Position numbers and translations under genes: made by a program. From Xiphophorus maculatus (Eukaryota > Chordata > Actinopteri > Cyprinodontiformes > Poeciliidae), in assembly GCF_002775205.1 (NCBI RefSeq), contig NC_036457.1:4449650-4513649 (forward strand): a stretch of 64,000 bases of DNA, in the 5' to 3' direction. Below, piece after piece: positions 10,918 through 29,098 of the stretch; within the stretch, counting starts at the first letter, position 1, and each line of letters opens with the position of its first letter. Below the pieces are notes generated by a model. The model searched no databases and was not told the origin of the DNA. It saw only the letters and a program-made list of their open reading frames with translations.

Positions 10918-12930
10918 AACAGTGCGACTCAATGCTAATGTTAGCATAGCTTGTTGTTTCAGATTATCTGCATGGCGTATAATGTAAACATTAGCTTAGT
11001 GATGCTAACATGTTAGCCAGAAATTTAAAAAGGGAGACTTGCTGCGTTGGAAAGCCATCTGGTGTTCATCAGGGCTCAGCTCTCGGTACCCTTCAGTTCT
11101 CCTTTTATTACCATTTAAGTGTTAGAAAATGTGTCGTATTTAAGCTAACTCTGCAACCAGACTCACTTTAAATCCATGCAGCTTCCTGCTACTTAACAAA
11201 GCCCTAAAGTAATGAATGTTGTAAGGCTGTGCAGAATGTTTTTAATGTGATTAGAAACAGAGGCATGTATCTGTTACTGGAGTCATGTCAATAAACGTAT
11301 TTATTCAGCAGAGCCTCTCACTCATTTCTCCATAAATGTGCAGATATACTTTAAATAAATTTGTTTTTATTACAGAAACATCATTGAAGTTTTAGACTAA
11401 GAGATTTATTCAGGAGGAAAAACATCGCATGTTGATAAATGAAGGGTTTTTTTATTTTAGTCAAAATCATTGTCATATTTGGTCTTTTTAAGAATATGCA
11501 TATAGTTTGATTTTTTTCTTAAAAATAAAAATGGGATATTTTCTATATTTTTTAGTGAGACATTAAGTACCTCTTGCAAAACAGGTGACAAAGTAACTCC
11601 AAACTTAGAAAATCATGCAAACACTAGAAATATTGTACGTATTAGTTTGTAGTTTTTACCTTCCCATGTGAAACACATGCTAACATGCTGTAGCTAACTT
11701 GCCTAAGTTAATAATGATTTATTGAGTAGTTTAACTCTTTGTTTAGACAAGATCAATAACTCTTTTCATCAGAGATCTGGTTGGTGGTGAATAATGAAAT
11801 AAAATCCTTTTTGAGTGAGGTAGGTGTACCTTAATGGAGGAGGAACAACTTACAGTTTCAGGAAAAACTGTTATCTGCCATGCTAACTAGCTTTAGCATT
11901 CCTGGCAGACTCTATCTAGCAGGAATAAGCTGTAGTAAATACAAGAGTGTATTAGAACAAAAAAGGAGTAAATTTCCATTACAAAGCTAAAGAAAATATA
12001 TTAACTTAATCTCAAAAATTTTGTAGAAAAAAAACTTTAACATTTCTGAGTTTCAAAAGTCTAGAACAAGTTAGAAAAACTCTGAAATTTTCAGATTAAC
12101 CTAAAAAAAATTCTTTAAAAACCCCCAAAAACAACAGCAAAAAAAAACCTTGACAATTTCTGGGTTTGAAATGTCTAAAACAGGGGTCACCGACCTTTTT
12201 CAGACTGGGAGCTACTTCACGGGTCCAGAGTAACACGAAGGGCTACTTATTGATACAGACATAAATGTTCTTGGCTCAGCCTTTATAACAATAATATATA
12301 CAATATGTATATATGATTACATGCTGCCTGATTATATTAATGTTAGGGACTACTCAAAGTAGTTATCAGTAATAATTTACCATGGCAGATATGGTTAATT
12401 GCTATATTGTGATCAGAAGTTCTTGGTTCAGAGTTTTAAGTTTGATTCCCTTTTGGAGATTTTCTGTCTGATTCTAAATTGCCCACCAGTGACTGGGAGT
12501 CTGGATCAGTGCTGCAGCTGCACGGCTGGACAAACTGGGTACCTTGAGATTTTCCTTTGAATAAAAAAAGAAAAGAAAATAATTCTTGTTTTATTATCTA
12601 ACCCTCTTTACTATTAACAAAATTGTGGAGAAAAAAAGATATTTTATGTCCAAAGATATTGTACACACAGCTGTGTAGAGTCTGTGGGGGTGAGGTGGGG
12701 CACAAAGCCTAAATCTGATTGGTCAGTTTGCTTTTGTTTATTTCCCGGGTTGGCGTTTTTCTGTAAGCTAAACATGAATGAGTGGAGTTTGAACCTCCCG
12801 TAGTTCTAAGATCCCGCCTGTGCTTCTTACAGTGTGCGGTTCTGGCGGGTCGCCGGTTTATTTGCTTTTTTGAGGTTTCGCCAACTGAATAACTGACGGG
12901 TCACCCGCTGGCCGACACCAGCAGATGCGC
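10918..12930. other. tnfaip2 3'UTR and AT-rich intergenic sequence
   Basis: After the 3'UTR there is AT-rich DNA with scattered TTAGCTAA/GCTAACATG words. At 12181 begins CAGGGGTCACCGACCTTTTTCAGACTG..., the typical outer end of a fish hAT-type non-autonomous element; I did not find its matching end. No gene is visible. Confidence 0.6.
11290..11295 (+). promoter_or_regulatory. tnfaip2: Poly(A) signal AATAAA for tnfaip2
   Basis: AATAAA lies about 370 bases after the tnfaip2 stop, in AT-rich sequence with no other plausible terminal exon between. Confidence 0.65.
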
Positions 12931-12939
12931 TGGGGGAAA

Positions 12940-13785
12940 CCCTGGATATATGTATAAACATCAAGGACTCCTGGATTTCTGGGCTTCTCACCCTTTCTCT
13001 AAGGGAGCCCAGAGACCCTGCGGAGAAAACCCCTCCAGGATAACAAGGCAGTTCCCAGGAGGGGCACTCTCCAGTACCCCCTCCAAGGACTTAAAAAGGC
13101 TGGGTAAACAGTCAGAACCCGACCCAAACCCGTAGGTAGAGGGAGAGGCTGTCCTCTTGTTCACCCCAGCGTACAGGCACCAAGACGGGAGGCAACAAGT
13201 CAGCTCACTCCTGCCCAGCGCCTCTCACAAGGGGCAACTCCAGGGTGGGAAAACATCCAACCTGAAGAGTTTTTGCGGCGCTAGTGGCTCGTATTTTTCT
13301 GACAGTAGGCAGACAGGAAGGAGGGCGAGGAGAGGGGGCAAAGGTCGTTGAACCCGCGACAGGGTTCAACGGAGGCTTTAGTTTCGAGGACTAAGGCCTC
13401 CAAACGTGGTGCATGCTAACCCCCTGCGCCACCACAGCACGCCCCGAGTCCGACTATTTCTAGCCAGAACCCATCGGCTCTTTTCGGGCTGAGCCCGGCC
13501 GGGCTCTGTGGGTTAAAGCCGGGCCACCAGGGGCTCCCCAACGTGCCCCACCCCCAGGCCTGGCTCCAGGGTGGGACCTCATGTACGGGCGAGCAGAACC
13601 ACTGTTTCCAATGGTCGTTTTCATCATAAGGGATCTTTGGGCTGCACTTGGTCTGGTTCCTCACCTTGGACCTGTCTGCATTGGGTGGCCCTACCAGAGG
13701 CATGAAGCCCCGACAGCAAGACTCCTAGGATCACTGGGACACTCAAACCCCCCCACCACGATAAGGTGGCAGCCCATGGAGGGGA
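12940..13785 (+). mobile_element. Degenerate interspersed retroelement interrupted by a SINE
   Basis: The two blocks 12960-13300 (CTCTAAGGGAGCCCAGAGACCCTGCGGAGAAAAC) and 13450-13785 (GCTGAGCCCGGCCGGGCTCTGTGGGTTAAAG ... CACCACGATAAGGTGGCAG) match repeats I remember as very common in teleost genomes and usually linked to non-LTR elements. No intact ORF remains. A SINE at 13305-13445 lies between them, consistent with nested insertion. The family name is uncertain. Confidence 0.55.
13305..13445 (-). mobile_element. tRNA-derived SINE copy (same family as at 9330)
   Basis: Minus strand starts GGGGCGTGCTGTGGTGGCGCAGGGGGTTAGCA, an A-box region, with the shared GTTTGGAGGCCTTAGTCCTCG block. The B-box region near 13355 is damaged (GTCGCGGGTTCAACG). 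Confidence 0.8.
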
Positions 13786-13792
13786 CGTGTAA

Positions 13793-13928
<136 letters not shown>

Positions 13929-14099
13929 AAATATGAAGTAACCTGTTAATTATGTAAGACAGAGAGAAAATGAGAGAGAGAGGAAGAAAGTTGTTTTTTT
14001 AAGATGAGGAAACAAACTCAATGTGGTGGGAAGCAAATTCTGACCTTTGGTCCAGTTGTGAGGTGAAATGTATCTTTGTAGTTTTAAAAAAAAGATTTT

Positions 14100-14220
14100 T
14101 AGGCTCTAATAAAGTTTTTTAGGCCGTTATTTAACAGGCTGAACAGGAAACTGGGAGGAGAGAGAAGGAAATGACATGCAGCAGATTCCCCAGGACTGGG
14201 AATTAAACCCAGGTTGACAA
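14100..14220 (-). mobile_element. Truncated, degenerate SINE of the same family
   Basis: Keeps the GGCTGAACAGGAAACTGGGAGGAGAGAG, ATGACATGCAGCAGA and GGGACTGG-like blocks (here CAGGACTGGGAATTAAACCC) of the SINE at 9330, but lacks the A-box end. Confidence 0.55.
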
Positions 14221-14839
14221 ACAAAACCTATAAGTAACGTCCTAAACAAAACATAATTTACAGTTTTACTATAAATCTGGTTTAAAAAATAATTGAATTA
14301 TTCATTTCTAAGCCCCTTTTCCTTCTCTTTTATACAAGCAGACAGAACATAAGCTCAACAACACAAAAGCTTCATATTTATTACAAAATATTCATCTAAG
14401 AATTGATTTCTTCCTGTAGTGGAAATGATTTCTGATTAAGTTCTCTGTTTTCATACTTTCATGGATTGTTCTTCTTTTTACCTTTTCTATAGTTTTTCAT
14501 GTTAAATTGCACTTTTTTGTTAAGTTTCTAATATTATCTTGAATCTGTATTTCTAAATAAAGACTAACTGAAAGATCACACAGTAACTTTTAGTTTTGAT
14601 AAAACCTGTTTTTTTCTTATAACAAACAAACCAGATAAAACAAGTTTGGGCTTCTTCAGGGTCCGGAGTATTAAATTATGATTACAATTATCATCTAATA
14701 TTATGTACAGATTAAACTCTAATCTTCATTTAACATCCTGGAACCTGAAGAATCCAAACCTGTTAAATCAACCTTTTTATGTTTGGTATAAAAAGAAAAA
14801 CAGGATTTATCAAAGAAAAACAGGTGAATGGACTGAACT

Positions 14840-15045
14840 TGTGTAGAGCCTTGCTAGTCATGTTGACCACTCAAAGCGCTTCACACTACAGTCACATTCA
14901 CACCGACATGCAGGTTGGGGGGCAACTTGCCTCTAAGTGCCCCGCCCCGGGGCAGCTCAACATGTGGCTGAGGAAGCTGAAATCGAACTTACAACCTTCT
15001 GGTCACAAGACGACCACTCTACCCACTGAGCCCCAGTCGCACTAA
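14840..15045 (-). mobile_element. Teleost SINE-like interspersed repeat
   Basis: Contains the widespread fish blocks GACCACTCAAAGCGCTTCACACTACAGTCACATTCACAC and AACCTTCTGGTCACAAGACGACCACTCTACCCACTGAGCC. The right end resembles a reverse-complemented tRNA head. No coding content. Confidence 0.65.
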
Positions 15046-15394
15046 AACAGCCACTGCATGATCCTTTTGCTAATCTTCTTTAAAATACAGATTTAAACAG
15101 TTTAAAAGCTACAATTCAGTGCAATTTAATATAAAAAGTGAGTAGAAACGGTAAACTAAAGGACAAACCATAAAAGCACAAATACAGTGAAAATAAACAG
15201 AAATCATTATTATTAAAAGAAGAAATTTTAATTCTTAAATCAATACGTTGCTATAAAAATTGAGCCCAGTGTTGCTGCGGCGCTAACGTACGGCTAATTC
15301 AATTAATTTTAAAGTTTAACAATAAAGCTGCACATGTGTTTGGAGCTTCTTAAAGTCTTTGGGGGCAATTTGCAGTGACCACCTGACCTGACCT

Positions 15395-15527
15395 ACATGT
15401 TTTAGGAGATGTGGGGGGAACCGGAGCACCCGGAGAAAACCCACGCAAACACGGGGAGAACATGCAAACTCCACACAGATGGTGTCTGTGAAGATGCAGC
15501 GCTAACCGCTGCACCACCGTGCTGCCC
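15395..15527 (-). mobile_element. Teleost interspersed repeat (GGAGAAAACCCACGC / CTCCACACAGA type)
   Basis: Holds the ubiquitous fish string around CCGGAGCACCCGGAGAAAACCCACGCAAACACGGGGAGAACATGCAAACTCCACACAG, followed by GCGCTAACCGCTGCACCACCGTGCTGCCC, which looks like the tRNA-like end of a SINE read in reverse. It lies just downstream of the coiled-coil gene. Confidence 0.65.
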
Positions 15528-15724
15528 ACGTTTTTTCCAATTGGGTTGGGAAGGGATCTATTTTCTAGTTTGTCAATGGGGGATAAAACTTTTTAAATTT
15601 GGTCTTGACGGAGCGTGGCATGGCGCCCCGTTCACAGAGGCTACAACCTCCATGCGTTTGATTCCAGTCCTCGGTTCGTCTCCTGCACGTCTTTCTCCTT
15701 CTATAAATATCAAAATCAAGAACT

Positions 15725-17278
15725 TTAGACACGTTCTTGTTGGTCTTCACTTGTTTGTTTCTTTTTTGGCTTCTGCCATCCCAGAGTGTGTCGTACCTTC
15801 TTCCAAAATGAATTTTTAGACTTTTTCTTTTTACCATCTGGATTGTCCGAATCCTCCAGGATGGTTTCTCCAGCGACCTCGGTCTCTTCTGAGGATTCTG
15901 GATCCATGGAAGAACCTGATAGAGGTTCTCCTGAAAGATCCTCCTCTGAAGAAACCTCTTGATTTAATACTTTAACTCGGTTCTGTGAGTTTTCTTTCTT
16001 CTCTTGGGAAACTGTGATGGGTTGTTGTTGGAAACCTTCTTCCTCGGCTCTCAGACTGTCGGCCAGCAGCAGATCGTCTCTCGCTTTTTGTAAATCATTT
16101 TTTACACAAATGAGCTCCTCCTGGTGTTTTTCTGCTTGCTGTTTTAATGCAGTTACTTCGGTTTCAAACCGACTGTTTAGCTCCATGTACAAACTGTTAA
16201 CATTCTCCAGCTCAGCCTTGGCACTCCTTTCCTTCTCTTGCAGGATTTTCTTCTCTGATGTTGTTACTTCTTGGAGGATGGCATATTCAGCTCTCAGCTT
16301 CTCTAGAAGCTTCTTGTCCTCCTCTGTTTGCTCCAGGTGAGCTTTTCTCTCCTGCTCTACCTGATGCTGGTATGTCTCAATTTCTCCTGACATTTTGTGG
16401 AGGAGCTCCTCCTTCTCAGCTCTCATATTGTCTAGAAGCTTCTTCTCCTCCTCTCTTTGCTCCAGGTGAGCTTTTCTCTCCTGCTCTACCTGCTGCTTGT
16501 ATGTCTCAACCTCCTGCTTTAAATCCATAATGTCTCTTTCAAACTTACGTTTTATCTCCTCGTGCGAAATGTGAACCTGATCCAGTTTGTTCAGCATCTG
16601 CTTCTCTCTCTTTCTCAGTATTATGATTTCTCTAGCCATTTTTAGGAAGAGCTCCTCCTTCTCTGCTTTCAGCTTGTTGACTAGCTTCAGAGTCTCTTTC
16701 TGCCTTTCTTTGTTTGCGTCTTTCTCACATTTCACCTCCTGCCTTACCAGAGAAATGTCTGCATCATATTTACATCTCAGCTCCTTGTAGGAAGTCTTAA
16801 GTTGGTCCAGTTCTTCTTGGACAGCCTCAGTTTTCTTTCTCTCAGCCTGTATTCCAGCAACAAATGCTTCCCGGCTGAGGAGGTGGGCCACCTTTAAATC
16901 CTCAAACTCCTGCTGCAAGGTCTTCTTTGCAGCGTAAAGTTCTCTTGGATCATTGGACATCTCTTCCCTCTCTTCTCTCTCCAGTCTCTCAAGTTCTCTT
17001 TTTGTCTCTTTGATCTCATTAATAAATCTCTCTCTGAGATCTTCCTGCTGTTTTAGCCGGAGTTCCATCTCTTCCAGCTCCGCCTCCAGGTCGGCCATGT
17101 CTTGGTTGTCTTCTATCCCGGCGCTCTCCATTTCCAGACTGGAGTCCAGTCTGTGGGTTTCCTCATCTAATATATCCAGATGTGCAGGAGCGAAGCTGCC
17201 TTGGGGGTCTTGCTGGACTCCCGTTCTCGCCTGGGGTCCCATCATTTTGTTGCAGTATTGCTGAAATAAGTGAAACAT
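15725..17278 (-). CDS. Intronless coiled-coil protein, 517 aa, function unknown
   Basis: One uninterrupted frame from ATG at 17278 to TAA at 15725. A second Met pair at codons 12-13 is an alternative start. Residues about 60-400 are Glu/Lys/Leu-rich heptad-like sequence, a long predicted coiled coil. Codons encoding VEQERKAHLEQ occur twice, 129 nt (43 codons) apart, near 16460 and 16331, with over 30 identical bases, so part of the rod was duplicated recently. An acidic Ser/Glu-rich stretch follows, then a very basic tail including KKSKNSFWKKVRHTLGWQK, which could form an amphipathic membrane- or acid-binding helix. I cannot name the family. No signal peptide or membrane segment is visible. 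The long clean frame argues for a real gene despite the absence of introns; a retrocopy of a multi-exon coiled-coil gene is an alternative. No AATAAA is obvious downstream. Confidence 0.75.
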   Translation of the reverse strand: MFHLFQQYCNKMMGPQARTGVQQDPQGSFAPAHLDILDEETHRLDSSLEMESAGIEDNQDMADLEAELEEMELRLKQQEDLRERFINEIKETKRELERLEREEREEMSNDPRELYAAKKTLQQEFEDLKVAHLLSREAFVAGIQAERKKTEAVQEELDQLKTSYKELRCKYDADISLVRQEVKCEKDANKERQKETLKLVNKLKAEKEELFLKMAREIIILRKREKQMLNKLDQVHISHEEIKRKFERDIMDLKQEVETYKQQVEQERKAHLEQREEEKKLLDNMRAEKEELLHKMSGEIETYQHQVEQERKAHLEQTEEDKKLLEKLRAEYAILQEVTTSEKKILQEKERSAKAELENVNSLYMELNSRFETEVTALKQQAEKHQEELICVKNDLQKARDDLLLADSLRAEEEGFQQQPITVSQEKKENSQNRVKVLNQEVSSEEDLSGEPLSGSSMDPESSEETEVAGETILEDSDNPDGKKKKSKNSFWKKVRHTLGWQKPKKKQTSEDQQERV

Positions 17279-19390
17279 TTCTCCTCAATACAATCACTAA
17301 AGTTGTCGATTGGTAAACTACCTTAAAGAGCTTTGCGCACGTCTGAACTGGTCAGTGATATTGCAAGCAATGAAAAATATGCAGAATTGTGTTGCATACA
17401 ATTCTGCAGTTGATGACATCACAGACTGCACCGCCAGTGACATCACAGAGTCTTCCTTTGCTGGTGGAGTGGCATCATTCCACCACCAAATATCTCACTC
17501 TTTATTCTTGTTTACATTCAAAATAGTCCATGATTCAGTCGTTTTTATCCCAAATATCAGGGCATCAAACTCATTTCCATTTTGGGCCAAAATCTGAATG
17601 TTCATACAGGGCCTGTTGCACCAGATCGTACTGATAAAAACCATTTCAGTTGTTAAAATATCAATATATAGGTGTTTCAGCATTCAATAATTCTTAAAAT
17701 AACATAATATTGAACATCTTTTCACACTAATCAGTCCGTCCAGGATTGTTTTTGTGGTTTTCTGCAATCATCACAGATTTTGTGGTGCTAATTTAGAAAT
17801 ATTTGTAAGGAATTTTTACGATATTTGAGCTAATATATGATGTTAAATGTTTTCTTTTATTAATCACTCTATCAGTCATGCACTATAACTTGACATCAGG
17901 TGAGGCTGAGACAGCGGTCACCAAATGTTTTTGGTCAATTTTGAGAAAAAGTTTTGATAAACTCAGAAAAAATGTGGGGATCTGTTGATTTTTGTGGTTA
18001 TTTATTTATAACAACATGAAAAAGTAAAAGATTAAAACTATAACTATTGATTTCTAAATCTTGTTGAAAGTTGGGTCGGATTGATTAAGCCTTGTTTTTA
18101 TTATCAGGCTTAAGACTCAAAAATTGTAAATGAGCGATAGTTGTACTAGTATTGTTGTGTCTTGTTTATTGTTGTCATAGCAACTGCATAACATGATGGC
18201 TGCCAGTTAAAATAAAGAAAGTTGTAATCTATATTTTCAGTTTGTTTTCATTAGCTTTTTAAAGGCACAATGTCGTTCTTATTATAAATAGTTTTTCTCC
18301 ATTAAAGTCTCACTGTTAATAAAATGACCATAATTTTATTGTGAAACGTAAAAACAAGCCCAACTCATGCACAGAATAGTACAAATCTGATTTTCCTTGG
18401 GAGGAATAATTCAGCTTTGGTCAGAAATATTTAATGTTTAAAAGTTCAAAGACTTCTCCCAGATACTGAAATCTGTACTAGAGTGAAGAAAACGCAATAA
18501 GATTTATGTAAAAACCAACAAGTTGATCAAATTCAAGTAGTGAAAATATATATTCATATGTATTATTCATGTGTATAACTGGCTACATAATGCATGTTTC
18601 TAACGGACAACATGTACTTTTTCTTCAAATATTTGTGCGAGCCTTTGTTTAATGTGTCTAGTTCAGATTAAAACCAGAAAGACTGCAAGTAAAGCAGTAA
18701 CTGAGTGGATGACTGTCGCCCTCTGCTGGTTGGAGACAGAACTGTTCAGGAATCTGGTTTTATTTTGAAGGACCGTCCAAGAAGAAGAATCAGAGGGAAA
18801 ATTAGACTTTAAGGAACTTAAATGTAAACTACTTTGTTGTTCTTTCTTAGATGTTTTTCTTGATTCATTTGACCGAGAAAAGTGCAGTTTTCTTTTTAAC
18901 TGATTTATTAAATCATCTCCAGTCAGTTGTCCTTTAAATGGCGCTTTTTCCTGTTTATTTAAGGACATATCTGACACCTTTTATTCATAATTACTTCAGT
19001 AAGGAGTGTGTGTGCTTAAATGAATAGTTTAAACCAACGTTCCCAAAGTTTTTTAGTTTCTAGTTTCCAGACTGCCTGTTTTTCTTTCTTGATAATTTTC
19101 TATTTAGGCTTTGCTCTCATTAAACCAACTTAATTTCTTGTAATTGTACATCTTTGTTCTGTGAATATTAGGACTTTATTGTCATAATATTAACTTTATT
19201 CTTGTATTATTTTGACTGCATTCTCATAATATCTTCCTGTTTTGACCCTGATACTCGTTGTATTGTATTTTATAAATATACATTTCCATTTCCCCTTTTA
19301 CTCCTCCCGGGTTGCGCCCCTGTCGGTGGGGTTCAACGTCATCCCGACGTTTTTTCTAGTCACCCTAGTAACAACAAACGCTGCTGCTGG
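17279..19390. other. Intergenic region between the coiled-coil gene and mark3
   Basis: AT-rich sequence without supported genes. It contains the presumed promoter side of the coiled-coil gene, a CTCF-like motif near 18718 and a TTATTGTCATAATATTAAC-type simple repeat around 19170-19230. EIF5, which sits upstream of MARK3 in mammals, is not found here. Confidence 0.6.
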
Positions 19391-19394
19391 ACGT

Positions 19395-19500
19395 CCTCAA
19401 CCAATCATATTACACGTAGCGTCTGACGTCACTTGCCGTCAGCGCGTAGGGTTGGGTTAGTCCACCATCTTGGCTCAGGCTAGCTGACTCCTAGCTGAGA
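19395..19500 (+). promoter_or_regulatory. mark3: mark3 promoter: CCAAT box, CRE, YY1-like site
   Basis: AACCAATCAT (CCAAT box) near 19398, a full CRE palindrome TGACGTCA at 19426 and CCACCATCTTGGCT near 19463 (CCAT core typical of YY1 and of TATA-less initiators) lead into GC-rich sequence. The start codon follows at 19934. A transcription start near 19465-19500 and a GC-rich 5'UTR of about 450 bases are inferred. No TATA box is seen. Confidence 0.6.
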
Positions 19501-19933
19501 GTATGAGGAGAATCCGACAGAACCAAATTTCAGCCGAACCGACCGAACCAGGACTGTCTCACCAAGCGGACCGGAGCTAGAGGCCGGCGGCTCGAGCCGG
19601 ACCTCCTCTCTCCCCGAAATAAAGTCCCAGCACCGGAAGGTTTCTGGCTGCTAACTCCCCGGCTAACTTCGGCGTTAAAGAGGAACTGTTGCTCCGGTTC
19701 CGTTTGGATCCATGACAGTTATAAACTTCCGGAAAAGGATCCGAGCCGAGCCGGGACAGGTAACCCAGGGCAGAGACAGGTGATGCCGCGAGGGAGTTCG
19801 TTGAGATAGAACCGAACCGAAGCCGGAGCAGCACGTCACTTTCTGACCCGCTAAGTTTGAGACAGGTGTTCCGGAGCGGAGCGGAGCGGCGGCGGCTTCA
19901 TGACCGGACCTCCGTTACACTGACCTGGGTATC

Positions 19934-26835
<6,902 letters not shown>

Positions 26836-27173
26836 AGGGACTGGGAGGACTGGGATAGGAGGAAACAGGAAGTGGTTCAGGTGGACAGACAAGCACAGGA
26901 AGTGATGAACAGAAGGAAGTGACCCAACTGCTGTCTTCCTGTTTTCCTCAGCAGGATGATTTTGAGCTGTCTGCTGATTGGTTCCGGCTCGACGCTGTAG
27001 GCGGGGACGAGCGGACTTTGCTGCAAAGCATTCTGGGACTCTGAGTCCGGCTGTTAGCGTTTCCTCTTCAGAGTCTCTGTGTTTTTGTGAATGTAAATAG
27101 TTTCTCACCTTGTTGATTTTGTACATGTGAGCAGTCAGCTGATCCGACTGCAGCTCAGGCTCACCTGTGTCTC

Positions 27174-27179
27174 ATTAAA
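27174..27179 (+). promoter_or_regulatory. mark3: Poly(A) signal ATTAAA for mark3
   Basis: ATTAAA variant lies about 340 bases after the mark3 stop. It is the first recognisable signal on this strand. Confidence 0.5.
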
Positions 27180-27508
27180 CACGTTGAACGCTTCACCGCG
27201 TCCTGTCGTCATGGTGACCAGAGGGAAGCTGTCTTCAGTTCACCAGACCTCCAGGCAACGTTTCGATTCAGTTTCAGCTGCAAGTTTCCACTAAAGTGTG
27301 AAATATTTTCAATTTTTTTGTTGATTTAAGATATCAAATTACAATAAAAGGCGATTTAAAATAAAATAATTTTATTTGTGAAATACTTAAGATAAAATGT
27401 TTTTATTCAAATTACTTCAAGTAAAATGTTGATAAAGTTTACTTGAGTTTATTGATTATAATGTAACTAGTCAGTTAAATAACATTGAACGGGTTAGTTA
27501 ACCCCCTA

Positions 27509-28329
27509 ACGCAGGGGTCTCAAACCCGCGGGCCAACTACGGCCCGCGGGATGATAGTTTGTGGCCCCCGCCTTAATATGAAAGTTTAATGTTAGTGCGG
27601 CCCGCGAGTTTGATATAATTGGCACTTTTCAGTGTTGTGTGCGGAGCTGAACGAACTTACCAATCACGGTGGAGTATATTGCTCTCTGGGGCGGGACATC
27701 GGCCGGGTCTATTTGCATTTTCTATTTGTCATTATTTGCATGCGGTACATGCGCAATTTCCGCGGCCACTCCCGCTTCACGTGCTTCAGCATCCAGTCTA
27801 GACCCGGAAGTTGCTGATCAGTGTAACGTAATTAAAATTAGGCGCTGTAACGCTTGGGTTGTGTTTAAGGGAGGAGAGGAGGCGGCAGATTCGTCAGGAC
27901 GGTCAAAAACTCACAACCACACTGGTACTGGGAATTCCCCAGTGTTGTCCTTTAATAAATGCGCTCTTCACCAACCTTACAAAGCCTGGTTGAACGGCTG
28001 CTATATTATCAGACATGAAAATTGAGCAGCGTCCAAACAACCCGTAACATTACTAAAAAGTTAGGGAGCTAACATGTCCGACTAGCACGTTTCTCCCACG
28101 CTCTCTACAGAGAAGCCGTGGCGCATACTTCTGACATCATTAGCAATACTAGAGTATCTTAAAGAGACACTACACAATTACGGCTGTTACAGCGCCTGAC
28201 TACGGCCAAATATGGTAATAGGCAATCAGAAAGGTTCGGCTGAGGAGACCGTGTGTGTGAATGCGGCCCAGCCTCACCCAGACTCTACCTCCAGCGGCCC
28301 CCGGGTAAATTGAGTTTGAGACCCCTGCT
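27509..28329. mobile_element. Non-autonomous hAT-type DNA transposon (about 820 bp)
   Basis: Ends GCAGGGGTCTCAAAC at 27509 and GTTTGAGACCCCTGC at 28315-28329 are perfect inverted repeats. The interior contains GCGGCCCGCGAG/GCGGCCCGCGGG-type words typical of this abundant fish family. No transposase frame is present. I could not see a matching 8-bp target duplication at the borders. It lies between the mark3 and ckb 3' ends. Confidence 0.8.
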
Positions 28330-28486
28330 TTAAATGGTTGTAATTGCTGCAGTGACGCTGGTTGACCACCAGGTGGCAGCAGAGAAACCAGAGTGGAAAT
28401 ATCTGCTTTTACTTCTTGTTCTTTATTTCGCTCATAATTTTCATGCAGGTTTTAAATGTTGATGCTAAACGTGTTGGAGGCTAATC

Positions 28487-28866
28487 TGTCCAACTGAAAC
28501 CAGAAGTTTACATACATCTTTTCTTCTCTGGTTGATGTTGAATTGCATCAAACTTCTCTCATTTCAGGCCAAAATAAATTATTTCTATTTGCTAAAAACT
28601 TCAATACTGTAATGAGAAAAAATCAGAGAGGATCGTAAGTTTACATAAATCCCAGTATTTGGTTGTGTTTTCTTTCACAAGCCTCAGTAGTTCATTCCTC
28701 TAACTTCCTGTCTGTCTTTAGTGTTCTGTATCTAAACCCAATTATTTCTAATTATTTAGCAAATAGAAATATTTTGTTTATTTGACCTGAAACAACTGTA
28801 ATATGGTTTGATTAAACTTCAGACGGTGAAAATAAGGTGTATGTAAACTTATGGTTTTAACTCATT
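28487..28866. mobile_element. Tc1/mariner-like non-autonomous element
   Basis: Left end TCCAACTGAAACCAGAAGTTTACATACA and right end TGTATGTAAACTTATGGTTTTAACT are inverted copies resembling Tc1-like terminal repeats in fish. About 380 bases, with no transposase frame. The termini have diverged, so the insertion is old. Confidence 0.75.
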
Positions 28867-29092
28867 TCAAGTGATTAGGCCACATTTATGATTGCATAAA
28901 AGAATCAATTATGGGTTTTTCTGTTGAAAAATGTTCCGCATCTTGCAGACCAAAAACGAGTCTTGAAGCCAAAAACCAAGGTGTTGCAACGGCCTAGTCA
29001 AAGTCCACAGTGTTCTATGCAGAAACAAGCGTAAATTTAATTAAATCCTTGTTTGTAAATGAAGACAGGCGCTGAGTCTGGGCCACAGAGAC

Positions 29093-29098
29093 TTTATT
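29093..29098 (-). promoter_or_regulatory. ckb: Poly(A) signal AATAAA for ckb
   Basis: Minus-strand AATAAA lies about 210 bases after the ckb stop, giving a short 3'UTR as is usual for CKB. Confidence 0.75.

Noticed and set aside
27619-28025. Overlapping open frames between mark3 and ckb
   Set aside because: They lie within the non-autonomous hAT element and show no transposase motifs.
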